Source: Kluyvera intermedia (lineage in GTDB: Bacteria; Pseudomonadota; Gammaproteobacteria; Enterobacterales; Enterobacteriaceae). Taken from it: a stretch of DNA of 64,000 nucleotides. The notes under the pieces were generated by a model. It had not been told where the DNA came from. It was given only the letters and a program-made list of their open reading frames with translations, and searched no databases. The stretch is from positions 2,790,001 through 2,854,000 of the forward strand of contig NZ_CP139986.1 of assembly GCF_034424175.1 (NCBI RefSeq), in the 5' to 3' direction. How positions within the stretch are numbered: the stretch's first letter is position 1; the number at the start of each line of letters is the position of its first letter. A program made the translations under genes and the position numbers. Below are positions 33,189 to 41,042 of this stretch, piece by piece.

Positions 33189-33265
33189 ACATCGAGGTTT
33201 CCCGGCGGCGCTGCGCTTGGCCGGGCTACAAATATGCACAATGTAGCCCGGCCACGCTCGCGGCG
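33153..33265. repeat. 113-bp roxA-tail/REP repeat, unit 1
   Basis: The first of three tandem units. It begins in roxA codon LVNSGYWFFAE, includes the roxA stop and continues into a REP palindrome (CCCGGCGGCGCTGCGCTTGG at 33201-33220, then CCGGGCTACA, and its inverse from 33241). Unit 2 starts exactly 113 bp later. Confidence 0.9.
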
Positions 33266-33353
33266 CTGGTGAACAGCGGGTATTGGTTCTTCGCCGAATA
33301 AACATCGAGGTTTCCCGGCGGCGCTGCGCTTGGCCGGGCTTGTATGATGACTC

Positions 33354-33533
33354 CATCAGAAAGAACCGGCCAGTTCTCTCTGATGGCAGTCCGGATGCCG
33401 TGGCCGGGCTTAGGCTTTTGCGCCTGTTCCGTGGATCTTTGCACCGGACTGCCGTTCTTTCTTATGTGACAAACCGGACAGTATCATGGACCGGCTTTCA
33501 CCGGTAACCCGCATTCGCAAGGTTGGTTTCACT
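33354..33533 (+). ncRNA. Predicted bridge RNA of the IS621-like element
   Basis: Three paired regions fit the IS621 bridge RNA. A 5' stem-loop pairs CCATCAGA/TCTGATGG (33354-33387). The target-binding stem is GGCAGTCCGG (33386-33395) with CCGGACTGCC (33444-33453). The donor-binding stem pairs AAACC with GGTTT (33471-33475, 33525-33529). Inside the target loop TGGCCGGGCT (33401-33410) equals the ten bases left of the insertion (33331-33340). Inside the donor loop ACAGTATC (33478-33485) equals the right end of the IS (34628-34635). Right guides appear to be CCGTGG (33429-33434) and CGCAAG (33516-33521). Guide limits are inferred by comparison with IS621 from memory. Confidence 0.8.
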
Positions 33534-34514
33534 ATGGAAAATGAACTCTACTTCATCGGCATTGATGTTGCCAAAGCTAAGCTCGATGTTGATATCCTGC
33601 GCCCCGATGGCCGACATCGCGGTAAAAAATTCGACAATACGTCCCCCGGGCATGAAGAACTTGTCCGCTGGCTTCGCAGCCATGATGTGAACCATGCTCA
33701 TGTCTGCATGGAGTCCACCAGTACCTACATGGAAAATGCTGCCGCGTATCTGAGTGATGCCGGCTTCACCGTCTCCATTATCAACCCCGCCCTGAGTGCC
33801 GCCTTTGCCCGTAGTGAAGGGTTGCGCAGTAAAACCGACAAAGTCGATGCCCGTATGCTGGCGCATTTCTGCCGGGAGAAACGCCCGTCGGCATGGGAGG
33901 CTCCGCACCCGACAGAGCGGGCGCTGAAAGCGCTGGTATTACGGCATCAGGCGCTGACAGAGATGCAGACGCAGGAGAAAAACCGTCAGGAAACCGCCCC
34001 TGAGGTCCAGCTGGCAAGCATTGATGTGCTCCAGGAATGCCTGAGCGCTGAACTGAAGCGTATCGAAAAACAGATAAAAGAGCTGACGGATAATGACCCG
34101 GATATGAAGCAAAGGCGGAAGCTGCTGAACAGTATCCCGGGCATCGGTGAGAAAACGGCGGCGGTTCTGCTGGCGTACACGGGGCTGAAGCTGAAGTTCG
34201 ACACGGCGAGACAGTTCGCCGCGTATGCCGGGCTGACGCTGAAACAGCATGAATCGGGGAGCAGCGTGATGCGGACGAGCCGGATGAGTAAAGCGGGTCC
34301 GGTTCAGTTGCGCAGAGCATTATATATGCCCGCGATGTCAGCGCTGTATCACACGACGTGGGGAAAAGCGTTCGGAAAGAGACTGGAAGGTAATGGAAAG
34401 CGCCCGAAAGTGATAATAGGGGCGATGATGCGCAAGCTGGCGCAGGTGGCGTATGGCGTGTTGAAGTCAGGGAAGCCGTTCGATGCGTCACAACATGGAA
34501 TAGCGGTAGCGTAG
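33534..34514 (+). CDS. IS110-family transposase/recombinase (IS621-like)
   Basis: A 326-residue recombinase, the length of the IS621 protein. The RuvC-like DEDD residues are Asp11 (YFIGIDVAKAK), Glu60 (CMEST), Asp102 and Asp105 (KTDKVDARML). The Tnp_20 domain holds the predicted catalytic Ser241 (HESGSSVMRTSRMSK) and the PGIGEKTAAVLLAY motif. All five positions coincide with those of IS621. The chosen start at 33534 follows the predicted bridge RNA; the frame extends 16 codons upstream into it, and initiation there would disrupt the donor loop. The reading frame is intact, so the element may be active. Confidence 0.93.
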   Translation: MENELYFIGIDVAKAKLDVDILRPDGRHRGKKFDNTSPGHEELVRWLRSHDVNHAHVCMESTSTYMENAAAYLSDAGFTVSIINPALSAAFARSEGLRSKTDKVDARMLAHFCREKRPSAWEAPHPTERALKALVLRHQALTEMQTQEKNRQETAPEVQLASIDVLQECLSAELKRIEKQIKELTDNDPDMKQRRKLLNSIPGIGEKTAAVLLAYTGLKLKFDTARQFAAYAGLTLKQHESGSSVMRTSRMSKAGPVQLRRALYMPAMSALYHTTWGKAFGKRLEGNGKRPKVIIGAMMRKLAQVAYGVLKSGKPFDASQHGIAVA

Positions 34515-34529
34515 GGAGGTAATGGCCCC

Positions 34530-34565
34530 GGGAAGAAAAAGACAGCACCAGAAGGTGCTGTCTTA
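34530..34565 (+). terminator. Hairpin at the right end of the IS
   Basis: AAGACAGCACC and GGTGCTGTCTT pair around an AGAA loop shortly after the transposase stop. It has the shape of a Rho-independent terminator, though only a short T-run follows. Confidence 0.55.
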
Positions 34566-34674
34566 GGTGTGCCTGTCATCCGGCCACTGGAAAGAATAAC
34601 GGTAAGTAAAAATGGTTGCCGATGCTCACAGTATCTACAAATATGCACAATGTGGCCCGGCGATGCTTACGGTG

Positions 34675-34793
34675 CTGGTGAGCTGTGGGTATTGGTTCTT
34701 CGCCGAGTAAACATCGAGGTTTCCCGGCGGCGCTGCGCTTGGCCGGGCTACAAATATGCACAATGTAGCCCGGCCAAGCGCAGCGCCGCCGGG
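34675..34793. repeat. 113-bp repeat unit 3 ending in a perfect REP inverted pair (BIME)
   Basis: The third unit again encodes the roxA tail (VLVSCGYWFFAE and stop). It ends in two REP arms of 30 bp that are perfect inverted copies (34723-34752 and 34764-34793) around an 11-base loop. The structure lies between the convergent ends of roxA and pepT, 14 bp from the pepT stop, and may serve as the shared terminator or gyrase-binding site. Confidence 0.9.
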
Positions 34794-34806
34794 GTTATAT
34801 CTGATC

Positions 34807-36036
34807 TTACCGCTCTCGTTTCGCCGTCAATTCGGCAATTCGCACAATCACCTGCACCGCCTTCTCCATTCCTTCCAGGGTCACAAACTCGTGCTTGCCG
34901 TGGTAGTTATAGCCGCCAGTGAAAATGTTCGGGCATGGCAGTCCCATAAATGACAACTGCGCACCATCGGTGCCGCCGCGAATCGGCTTCAGCTCAGGTT
35001 CGATATGACAGTCACGCATCGCCTGCTGGGCGATATCCAGAATATAAGGATGATCGGCCACCTTTTCCCGCATGTTGTAGTAGCTGTCTTCAATAATCAG
35101 CTCAATATAACAATCCGGGTGTAGCCCCTTGCCGACCTTCTTGGCGATTTCCATCATTTTGCGCTTACGCGCTTCAAACTGCTTACGGTCAAAATCACGC
35201 ACGATGTAGTGCATTTCTGCACGATCCACCGAGCCTTTCATGCTGGTCAGATGATAAAAACCTTCATAACCTTCGGTTTTTTCCGGACTTTCATCTGCAG
35301 GCACTTCCGCATGAATACGCGCGGCCAGCGATAGCGCATTGACCATCACTCCTTTCGCCGTACCAGGGTGTACGTTATTGCCGACAATCTTGATAGTGAC
35401 GGAAGCGGCGTTGAAGTTTTCATATTCCAGCTCGCCCACGCCACCACCGTCGATGGTGTAGGCCCACTGCGCGTTAAAGGCAGCAACATCAAAATGTTTC
35501 GCGCCCTTACCGACCTCTTCATCCGGCGTAAAGGCCACTCGAATATCACCATGCGGCACATCTTTTTCTTTCATCACCGCCAGTGCGGTCATGATTTCAG
35601 CAATCCCCGCTTTGTCATCGGCACCCAACAGCGTTTTGCCGTCGGTGGTGATTAGCGTCTGACCGAGCAGTTGATGCAATACCGGGAACATGACCGGTGA
35701 CAGCACTTCGTCGCCAATACCCAGCGCAATATCGCCACCGCGGTAGTTTTCAACAATTTGTGGGTTGACGTTTTTACCGCTGAAATCAGGCGCGGTATCC
35801 ACATGGGAAATAAATCCAATCGCCGGGATATCGCCGCTGACGTTGGCAGGCAATGTACCCATCAACGTACCCTTCTCGCTCAGAGTCACGTTGACCAGTC
35901 CCATTGTTTCTAACTGTTCTTTGAGCAGGTTCAACAGCTTCCATTGTCCCTCGGTACTCGGTACCTGGCGCACACCAGACTTCGATTGCGTGTCCAGAGA
36001 AACGTACTGCAAAAAACGTTCGAGCAATTTATCCAT
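34807..36036 (-). CDS. pepT: Tripeptidase T (peptidase T)
   Basis: A 409-residue cytosolic M20 metallopeptidase that releases the N-terminal residue of tripeptides. Zinc ligands are seen in GFISHVDTAPDF (His, with the catalytic Asp), GADDKAGIAE (bridging Asp), TPDEEVGKG (catalytic Glu-Glu) and the C-terminal GGYNYHGKHEF (His). The dimerisation domain lies about 210-320. In E. coli it is induced anaerobically by FNR; a matching site is not clear here. It converges on roxA with only the REP structure between. Confidence 0.97.
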   Translation of the reverse strand: MDKLLERFLQYVSLDTQSKSGVRQVPSTEGQWKLLNLLKEQLETMGLVNVTLSEKGTLMGTLPANVSGDIPAIGFISHVDTAPDFSGKNVNPQIVENYRGGDIALGIGDEVLSPVMFPVLHQLLGQTLITTDGKTLLGADDKAGIAEIMTALAVMKEKDVPHGDIRVAFTPDEEVGKGAKHFDVAAFNAQWAYTIDGGGVGELEYENFNAASVTIKIVGNNVHPGTAKGVMVNALSLAARIHAEVPADESPEKTEGYEGFYHLTSMKGSVDRAEMHYIVRDFDRKQFEARKRKMMEIAKKVGKGLHPDCYIELIIEDSYYNMREKVADHPYILDIAQQAMRDCHIEPELKPIRGGTDGAQLSFMGLPCPNIFTGGYNYHGKHEFVTLEGMEKAVQVIVRIAELTAKRER

Positions 36037-36305
36037 GTAGCCACCCTCTCTTTTTGTGACAACATTATCAATAAGCGAGAAAAGACAAATATTGCGTCAG
36101 GTCACTTTTAGCCCGGCAAAGGTGACTTTTTTTCGTGATACGGTATCTAATAGCATGAGATACATACACGTAGCTTAGACAACGATTGGCGATTAGGTAT
36201 CGTTTGCCGTAGAATGCCAGCCCTTATTAATACATTTCAGACCTCTAAACGTCTAAAGGTGGTTGACCACAAACCCCGCATCGACACGCTTTCCGATGCG
36301 TTTAC
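36037..36305. promoter_or_regulatory. pepT / potA divergent promoter region
   Basis: A 269-bp spacer between divergently transcribed pepT and potA, containing both promoters. The stretch near 36180-36230 is AT-rich with likely -10 elements. No ORF and no repeat were found. Confidence 0.45.
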
Positions 36306-37442
36306 ATGGGACAGAGTAATAAATTGAATACAAAATCGCGTTCGCTGTCACCGCTGGTGCAACTAGTGGGGATTCGCAAGGACTTCGATGGAAAAACGGT
36401 CATTTCGGATCTGGATTTGACCATTAACAACGGCGAGTTTCTTACGCTGCTTGGCCCCTCCGGTTGCGGTAAAACAACCGTTCTTCGCCTTATTGCCGGT
36501 CTGGAAAGTGTCGACGCCGGACATATTCATCTGGAAAATCAGGACATCACTCAGGTGCCTGCTGAAAATCGCCACGTCAACACGGTCTTCCAGAGCTACG
36601 CGCTGTTCCCCCATATGACGGTTTTTGACAACGTTGCCTTCGGCCTGCGTATGCAAAAAACGCCCGCCAGCGACATCACCCCGCGCGTCAACGATGCGCT
36701 GCGCATGGTGCAATTAGAAGAGTTTGCCCAACGTAAACCGCACCAGCTCTCCGGCGGTCAACAACAGCGCGTGGCGATTGCGCGTGCGGTGGTCAATAAA
36801 CCCAGTCTGCTACTGTTAGATGAGTCCCTCTCCGCGCTCGACTATAAGCTGCGAAAGCAGATGCAAAACGAGTTAAAAGCGTTGCAGCGTAAGCTGGGGA
36901 TCACTTTCGTGTTCGTTACGCACGATCAGGAAGAGGCACTGACCATGTCTGATCGCATTGTGGTGATGCGCGATGGCAAAATCGAGCAAGACGGCACGCC
37001 GCGTGAGATCTACGAAGAGCCGAAGAATTTGTTTGTCGCAAGCTTTATCGGCGAGATCAATATCTTCAGCGCCACGGTCATTGAACGACTCGACAACCTG
37101 CGCGTCCGCGCCCATGTTGAAGGCCGCGAATGCAATATCGACGTCACCTTCCCGGTCACGCCAGGCCAGAAACTCAACGTACTTTTACGCCCTGAAGATC
37201 TGCGCGTAGATGAAATTCACGATGGCGTTGAAGTCGAAGGGCTGATTGGTTACGTACGCGAACGTAACTATAAAGGAATGACCCTTGAGTCGGTGGTTGA
37301 GCTGGAAAACGGCAAAATGGTCATCGTCAGCGAATTTTTCAATGAAGATGACCCGGATTTTGACCATTCTCTTGACCAGAAGATGGCCATTAATTGGGTT
37401 GAAAGCTGGGAGGTCGTACTGGCTGATGAAGAGCACAAGTAA
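36306..37442 (+). CDS. potA: Spermidine/putrescine ABC transporter ATP-binding protein PotA
   Basis: A 378-residue ATPase of the polyamine importer PotABCD. It has Walker A GPSGCGKTT, the Q-loop VFQSYALFPHM, signature LSGGQQQR, Walker B LLLLDESLSALD and the H-loop VFVTHDQ. A C-terminal TOBE regulatory domain begins about residue 290 (LRPEDLRV). Length equals E. coli PotA. Its 3' end overlaps potB by 17 bp. Confidence 0.97.
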   Translation: MGQSNKLNTKSRSLSPLVQLVGIRKDFDGKTVISDLDLTINNGEFLTLLGPSGCGKTTVLRLIAGLESVDAGHIHLENQDITQVPAENRHVNTVFQSYALFPHMTVFDNVAFGLRMQKTPASDITPRVNDALRMVQLEEFAQRKPHQLSGGQQQRVAIARAVVNKPSLLLLDESLSALDYKLRKQMQNELKALQRKLGITFVFVTHDQEEALTMSDRIVVMRDGKIEQDGTPREIYEEPKNLFVASFIGEINIFSATVIERLDNLRVRAHVEGRECNIDVTFPVTPGQKLNVLLRPEDLRVDEIHDGVEVEGLIGYVRERNYKGMTLESVVELENGKMVIVSEFFNEDDPDFDHSLDQKMAINWVESWEVVLADEEHK

Positions 37443-38283
37443 GTTCCAGAACATGGTGATTGCCACCATCGTCGGTTGGCTTGTGTTGTTTGTATTCCTG
37501 CCCAACCTGATGATCATCGTCACCAGTTTCCTGACGCGCGACGATGCCAATTTTGTCCAGATGGTCTTTACCCTGGATAACTACGCCCGGCTGCTCGACC
37601 CGCTGTACGCCGAGGTGTTACTGCACTCGCTGAATATGGCGATTATCGCCACCCTGGCGTGTCTTGTTCTGGGCTATCCGTTTGCCTGGTTTCTCGCACG
37701 CCTGCCGCAAAAGGTGCGTCCGCTCCTGCTGTTTTTGTTGATTGTGCCTTTCTGGACGAACTCTCTGATTCGCATCTATGGGTTGAAAATTTTCCTCAGC
37801 ACCAAAGGTTATCTCAATGAGTTTTTGCTGTGGTTGGGCGTGATTGATACGCCAATCCGCATCATGTTTACCCCGAGCGCGGTGATCATCGGTCTGGTGT
37901 ATATCCTGCTGCCGTTTATGGTGATGCCACTGTATTCCAGCATTGAGAAGCTCGATAAACCGTTGCTTGAGGCGGCAAAAGATCTTGGGGCGAACAAATT
38001 CCAGACCTTTATCCGCATTATTCTTCCATTGACCATGCCGGGAATTATCGCCGGATGTCTGCTGGTGATGCTTCCCGCCATGGGTCTTTTCTACGTTTCT
38101 GACCTGATGGGCGGCGCGAAAAACCTGCTGATTGGTAACGTGATTAAGAGCCAGTTCCTGAATATCCGCGATTGGCCATTCGGTGCGGCCACCAGCATTA
38201 CGCTGACGGTGGTGATGGGGCTAATGCTGCTGGTGTACTGGCGAGCTTCGCGACTGCTGAATAAAAAGGTGGAACTGGAATGA
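37426..38283 (+). CDS. potB: Spermidine/putrescine ABC transporter permease PotB
   Basis: A 285-residue inner-membrane permease with six hydrophobic segments and the conserved EAA loop (LLEAAKDLGANKFQTFIRII). The start at 37426 (MKSTSKFQNM) lies inside the potA end and matches the E. coli protein; the frame extends upstream within potA without meaning. It forms the channel with PotC. Confidence 0.97.
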   Translation: MKSTSKFQNMVIATIVGWLVLFVFLPNLMIIVTSFLTRDDANFVQMVFTLDNYARLLDPLYAEVLLHSLNMAIIATLACLVLGYPFAWFLARLPQKVRPLLLFLLIVPFWTNSLIRIYGLKIFLSTKGYLNEFLLWLGVIDTPIRIMFTPSAVIIGLVYILLPFMVMPLYSSIEKLDKPLLEAAKDLGANKFQTFIRIILPLTMPGIIAGCLLVMLPAMGLFYVSDLMGGAKNLLIGNVIKSQFLNIRDWPFGAATSITLTVVMGLMLLVYWRASRLLNKKVELE

Positions 38284-39071
38284 TAGGCAAACTGCTGCGC
38301 GGCGGGTTTATGTCCGCCATTTATGCGTATCTCTATATTCCGATTATCATTTTAATCGTGAACTCGTTTAACAGCTCACGCTTTGGCATCAACTGGCAAG
38401 GCTTCACCACTAAGTGGTACAGCCTGCTGATGAATAACGACAGCCTGCTACAAGCGGCCCAGCACTCGCTGACGATGGCCATTTTCTCAGCCACTGCCGC
38501 GACATTGATTGGCTCACTGACCGCCGTGGCCCTTTACCGCTACCGTTTTCGTGGCAAACCGTTCGTTAGCGGCATGCTGTTTGTGGTGATGATGTCGCCG
38601 GATATTGTGATGGCGATTTCCTTGTTGGTGCTGTTTATGTTGCTGGGTATTGAACTTGGCTTCTGGTCGCTGCTGTTTTCGCACATCACCTTCTGCCTGC
38701 CGTTTGTGGTGGTCACCGTCTACTCGCGGCTAAAAGGCTTTGATGTGCGGATGCTGGAAGCAGCAAAAGATCTCGGCGCCAGTGAGTTCACCATTTTGCG
38801 TAAAATCATTCTGCCTCTGGCGATGCCCGCTGTGGCTGCCGGTTGGTTGTTGAGCTTTACGCTGTCGATGGATGATGTCGTGGTCTCCTCTTTTGTGACC
38901 GGCCCTGGCTATGAAATTTTACCGCTTAAAATCTACTCAATGGTGAAAGTCGGCGTATCACCTGAAGTGAATGCGCTTGCCACAATTTTACTGGTACTGT
39001 CACTGTTGATGGTCGTTATCAGCCAATTAATTGCACGTGATAAAACAAAGAGCCTGAACGTCAGGCACTAA
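38280..39071 (+). CDS. potC: Spermidine/putrescine ABC transporter permease PotC
   Basis: A 263-residue inner-membrane permease with six transmembrane segments and the EAA loop (MLEAAKDLGASEFTILRKII). Its ATG overlaps the potB stop (ATGA), so translation is coupled. It pairs with PotB and PotA. Confidence 0.97.
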   Translation: MIGKLLRGGFMSAIYAYLYIPIIILIVNSFNSSRFGINWQGFTTKWYSLLMNNDSLLQAAQHSLTMAIFSATAATLIGSLTAVALYRYRFRGKPFVSGMLFVVMMSPDIVMAISLLVLFMLLGIELGFWSLLFSHITFCLPFVVVTVYSRLKGFDVRMLEAAKDLGASEFTILRKIILPLAMPAVAAGWLLSFTLSMDDVVVSSFVTGPGYEILPLKIYSMVKVGVSPEVNALATILLVLSLLMVVISQLIARDKTKSLNVRH

Positions 39072-39087
39072 CCTCAGGGGACGTAAA

Positions 39088-40134
39088 ATGATGAAATGGT
39101 CACGCCACCTGCTCGCGGCAGGCGCTTTAGCACTCACCATGGGTGCCGCCCACGCGGACGACAGCAAGACGCTCTACTTCTACAACTGGACAGAGTATGT
39201 GCCGCCGGGGCTGCTTGAACAGTTCACCAAAGAGACGGGGATCAAGGTTATCTATTCGACTTACGAGTCGAATGAAACCATGTATGCCAAGCTCAAAACC
39301 TATAAAACCGGGGCTTACGATCTGGTCGTGCCATCCACTTACTTTGTCGACAAAATGCGCAAAGAAGGGATGATCCAGAAAATTGATAAAACTCAGTTGA
39401 CCAATTTTGGCAACCTCGACCCTGAGATGCTGAATAAGCCCTTTGATCCCAACAATGACTACTCTATTCCGTATATCTGGGGTGCGACGGCCATTGGCGT
39501 AAACAGCGACGTCATTGACCCGAAAACGGTGACGAGCTGGGCCGATTTATGGAAACCGGAATACAAAGGCAGCCTGTTATTAACCGATGATGCGCGCGAA
39601 GTGTTCCAGATTGCTTTACGCAAACTGGGATATTCTGGTAACACCACCGATCCAAAAGAGATTGAGGCGGCTTATCAGGAATTGCGAAAACTGATGCCAA
39701 ACGTCGCGGCATTCAACTCTGATAACCCAGCCAACCCGTATCTGGAAGGTGAAGTCAATCTGGGGATGGTGTGGAACGGTTCGGCGTTCGTTGCCCGTCA
39801 GGCCGGTGCGCCGCTGCAAGTGGTATGGCCGAAAGAAGGTGGTATTTTCTGGATGGACAGCCTTTCAATTCCGGCAAACGCCAAAAACAAAGAAGGTGCG
39901 CTGAAGTTGATTAACTTCTTACTGCGTCCAGACGTAGCAAAAGAGGTGGCGGAAACCGTCGGTTACCCAACGCCAAACCTTGCCGCACGTAAGCTGTTAA
40001 GCCCGGATGTCGCTAACGATAAATCGCTCTACCCTGACGCCGAAACGATTAAAAATGGTGAATGGCAGAATGATGTGGGCAGCACCAGCACGCTGTATGA
40101 AGAGTATTATCAGAAGCTAAAAGCCGGGCGATAA
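39088..40134 (+). CDS. potD: Periplasmic spermidine/putrescine-binding protein PotD
   Basis: A 348-residue binding protein with a signal peptide cleaved near AHA-DD (about residue 23). The mature protein opens LYFYNWTEYVPPGLLEQF, whose Trp and Tyr contact the polyamine. WNGSAFVARQ and ILFWMDSL-type segments line the pocket (GGIFWMDSLSIPANA here). Length equals E. coli PotD. It is last in potABCD, 16 bp after potC, and is followed by a REP hairpin. Confidence 0.97.
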   Translation: MMKWSRHLLAAGALALTMGAAHADDSKTLYFYNWTEYVPPGLLEQFTKETGIKVIYSTYESNETMYAKLKTYKTGAYDLVVPSTYFVDKMRKEGMIQKIDKTQLTNFGNLDPEMLNKPFDPNNDYSIPYIWGATAIGVNSDVIDPKTVTSWADLWKPEYKGSLLLTDDAREVFQIALRKLGYSGNTTDPKEIEAAYQELRKLMPNVAAFNSDNPANPYLEGEVNLGMVWNGSAFVARQAGAPLQVVWPKEGGIFWMDSLSIPANAKNKEGALKLINFLLRPDVAKEVAETVGYPTPNLAARKLLSPDVANDKSLYPDAETIKNGEWQNDVGSTSTLYEEYYQKLKAGR

Positions 40135-40153
40135 GTTGGTTGCAGTTCAATAA

Positions 40154-40199
40154 ACGGTAGGCCGGATAAGGCATTTACGCCGCCATCAGGCCTACCGTT
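40154..40199. repeat. REP element between potD and cobB
   Basis: ACGGTAGGCC and GGCCTACCGT arms enclose an imperfect GCCGGATAAGGC-type core. It lies between convergent potD and cobB, 7 bp from the cobB stop, and is a likely shared transcript end. Confidence 0.8.
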
Positions 40200-40205
40200 C
40201 ATAAA

Positions 40206-41030
40206 TCACTTCAGATCGTTCAAGAGATTTTCAACAAAAGCAGGCACCACTTCACTGGCCAGACCGTAATGTTTCTCTTCGAACTCGCTGCCAACCTGGC
40301 TGGGTTCGAGATTCAGCTCAACGGTATGCGCACCGTGCAGTTTAGCTTCGTGGACGAAACCGGCCGCCGGATAGACGTGCCCGGAGGTGCCAATGGCGAT
40401 AAAAATATCCGCCATCGACAGCGCCAGATAGATGTTGTCCATCTCAAACGGCATTTCACCAAACCAGACGATATGCGGTCGCAACGGCGCCGGGAACTGA
40501 CAGCAGTGGCAGCGTTCGTCGACGGACAGTTCACCGGGCCAGTCAAACACCTGACCACTTTGGGTACAGCGCACCTTCAGCAGCTCACCGTGCATATGCA
40601 GCACGTTGTTATTGCCCGCGCGCTCGTGCAGGTTATCGATATTCTGCGTCACCAGCATAAAGTGGTCGCCAAGCGCCTCTTCAAGCCTGGCGAGCGCAAG
40701 ATGCGCTGCATTGGGCGCAATCTCCGGCTGCTGCAACTGACGACGGCGCTCGTTATAGAAGTTTTGCACCAACACCGGATCGCGTGCGTAGCCTTCCGGC
40801 GTCGCAACGTCCTCAACTTTGTGCTCTTCCCATAACCCATCGGCCGCACGGAAAGTCCGGATCCCTGACTCAGCCGAAATGCCGGCCCCGGTAAGTACCA
40901 GTACCCTCGGTTTTTCTGTCTTATCTGACATAGCTCTGTCCGCGAAAAATGTACGCTGGCGAAGACGCTGGCGCAGCTGACGTTTATTCCGACGAAAACG
41001 GCTCAATCGATGTAAGCGGCGCGACTGCAT
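40206..41030 (-). CDS. cobB: NAD-dependent protein deacylase CobB (sirtuin)
   Basis: A 274-residue sirtuin removing acetyl and succinyl groups from lysines with NAD+. It shows GAGISAESGIRTFRA (NAD), TQNIDNLHERAG, the catalytic His in HMHGEL, and Cys pairs for zinc in CTQSGQ and CHCC. The extended basic N-terminus (SRRLHRLSRFRRNKRQ) matches the long E. coli isoform; an internal start near MSDKTEKPRVLV could give a short one. It lies 12 bp after nagK on the same strand. Confidence 0.96.
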   Translation of the reverse strand: MQSRRLHRLSRFRRNKRQLRQRLRQRTFFADRAMSDKTEKPRVLVLTGAGISAESGIRTFRAADGLWEEHKVEDVATPEGYARDPVLVQNFYNERRRQLQQPEIAPNAAHLALARLEEALGDHFMLVTQNIDNLHERAGNNNVLHMHGELLKVRCTQSGQVFDWPGELSVDERCHCCQFPAPLRPHIVWFGEMPFEMDNIYLALSMADIFIAIGTSGHVYPAAGFVHEAKLHGAHTVELNLEPSQVGSEFEEKHYGLASEVVPAFVENLLNDLK

Positions 41031-41042
41031 ATCGACTCCATG

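Larger units (their letters stand above)
33341..34636 (+). mobile_element. IS110-family insertion sequence, IS621-like, inserted in a REP
   Basis: The element runs from TGTATGATGA to ACAGTATCT, with a CT dinucleotide at each edge (33339-33340 and 34635-34636), and has no terminal inverted repeats or target duplication, as known for IS110. The joined ends would read ACAGTATCTTGTAT, which I recall as the IS621 donor site. It carries a non-coding left end of 193 bp with bridge-RNA structure, one transposase gene and a short right end with an inverted-repeat hairpin. At 1296 bp it is close to the IS621 size. Its target is the left REP arm of repeat unit 2. Confidence 0.93.
33266..34674. repeat. 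113-bp roxA-tail/REP repeat, unit 2, interrupted by the IS
   Basis: The second unit repeats the roxA tail (ALVNSGYWFFAE and stop) and the left REP arm. It is split at 33340/34637 by a 1296-bp insertion sequence. Removing the IS leaves exactly 113 bp. A few substitutions separate it from unit 1. Confidence 0.9.

Noticed and set aside
33781..34548. A 255-codon gene antisense to the transposase
   Set aside because: It is a shadow of the transposase frame, rich in Ser, Pro and Arg with no ribosome binding site or motif.
33153..34793. A CRISPR array
   Set aside because: The 113-bp units are contiguous tandem copies of a gene tail plus REP, with no short repeats, unique spacers or cas genes.
40269..40835. 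A 188-codon gene antisense to cobB
   Set aside because: Fully contained in cobB, no translation signals and no protein motif; a by-product of codon bias.
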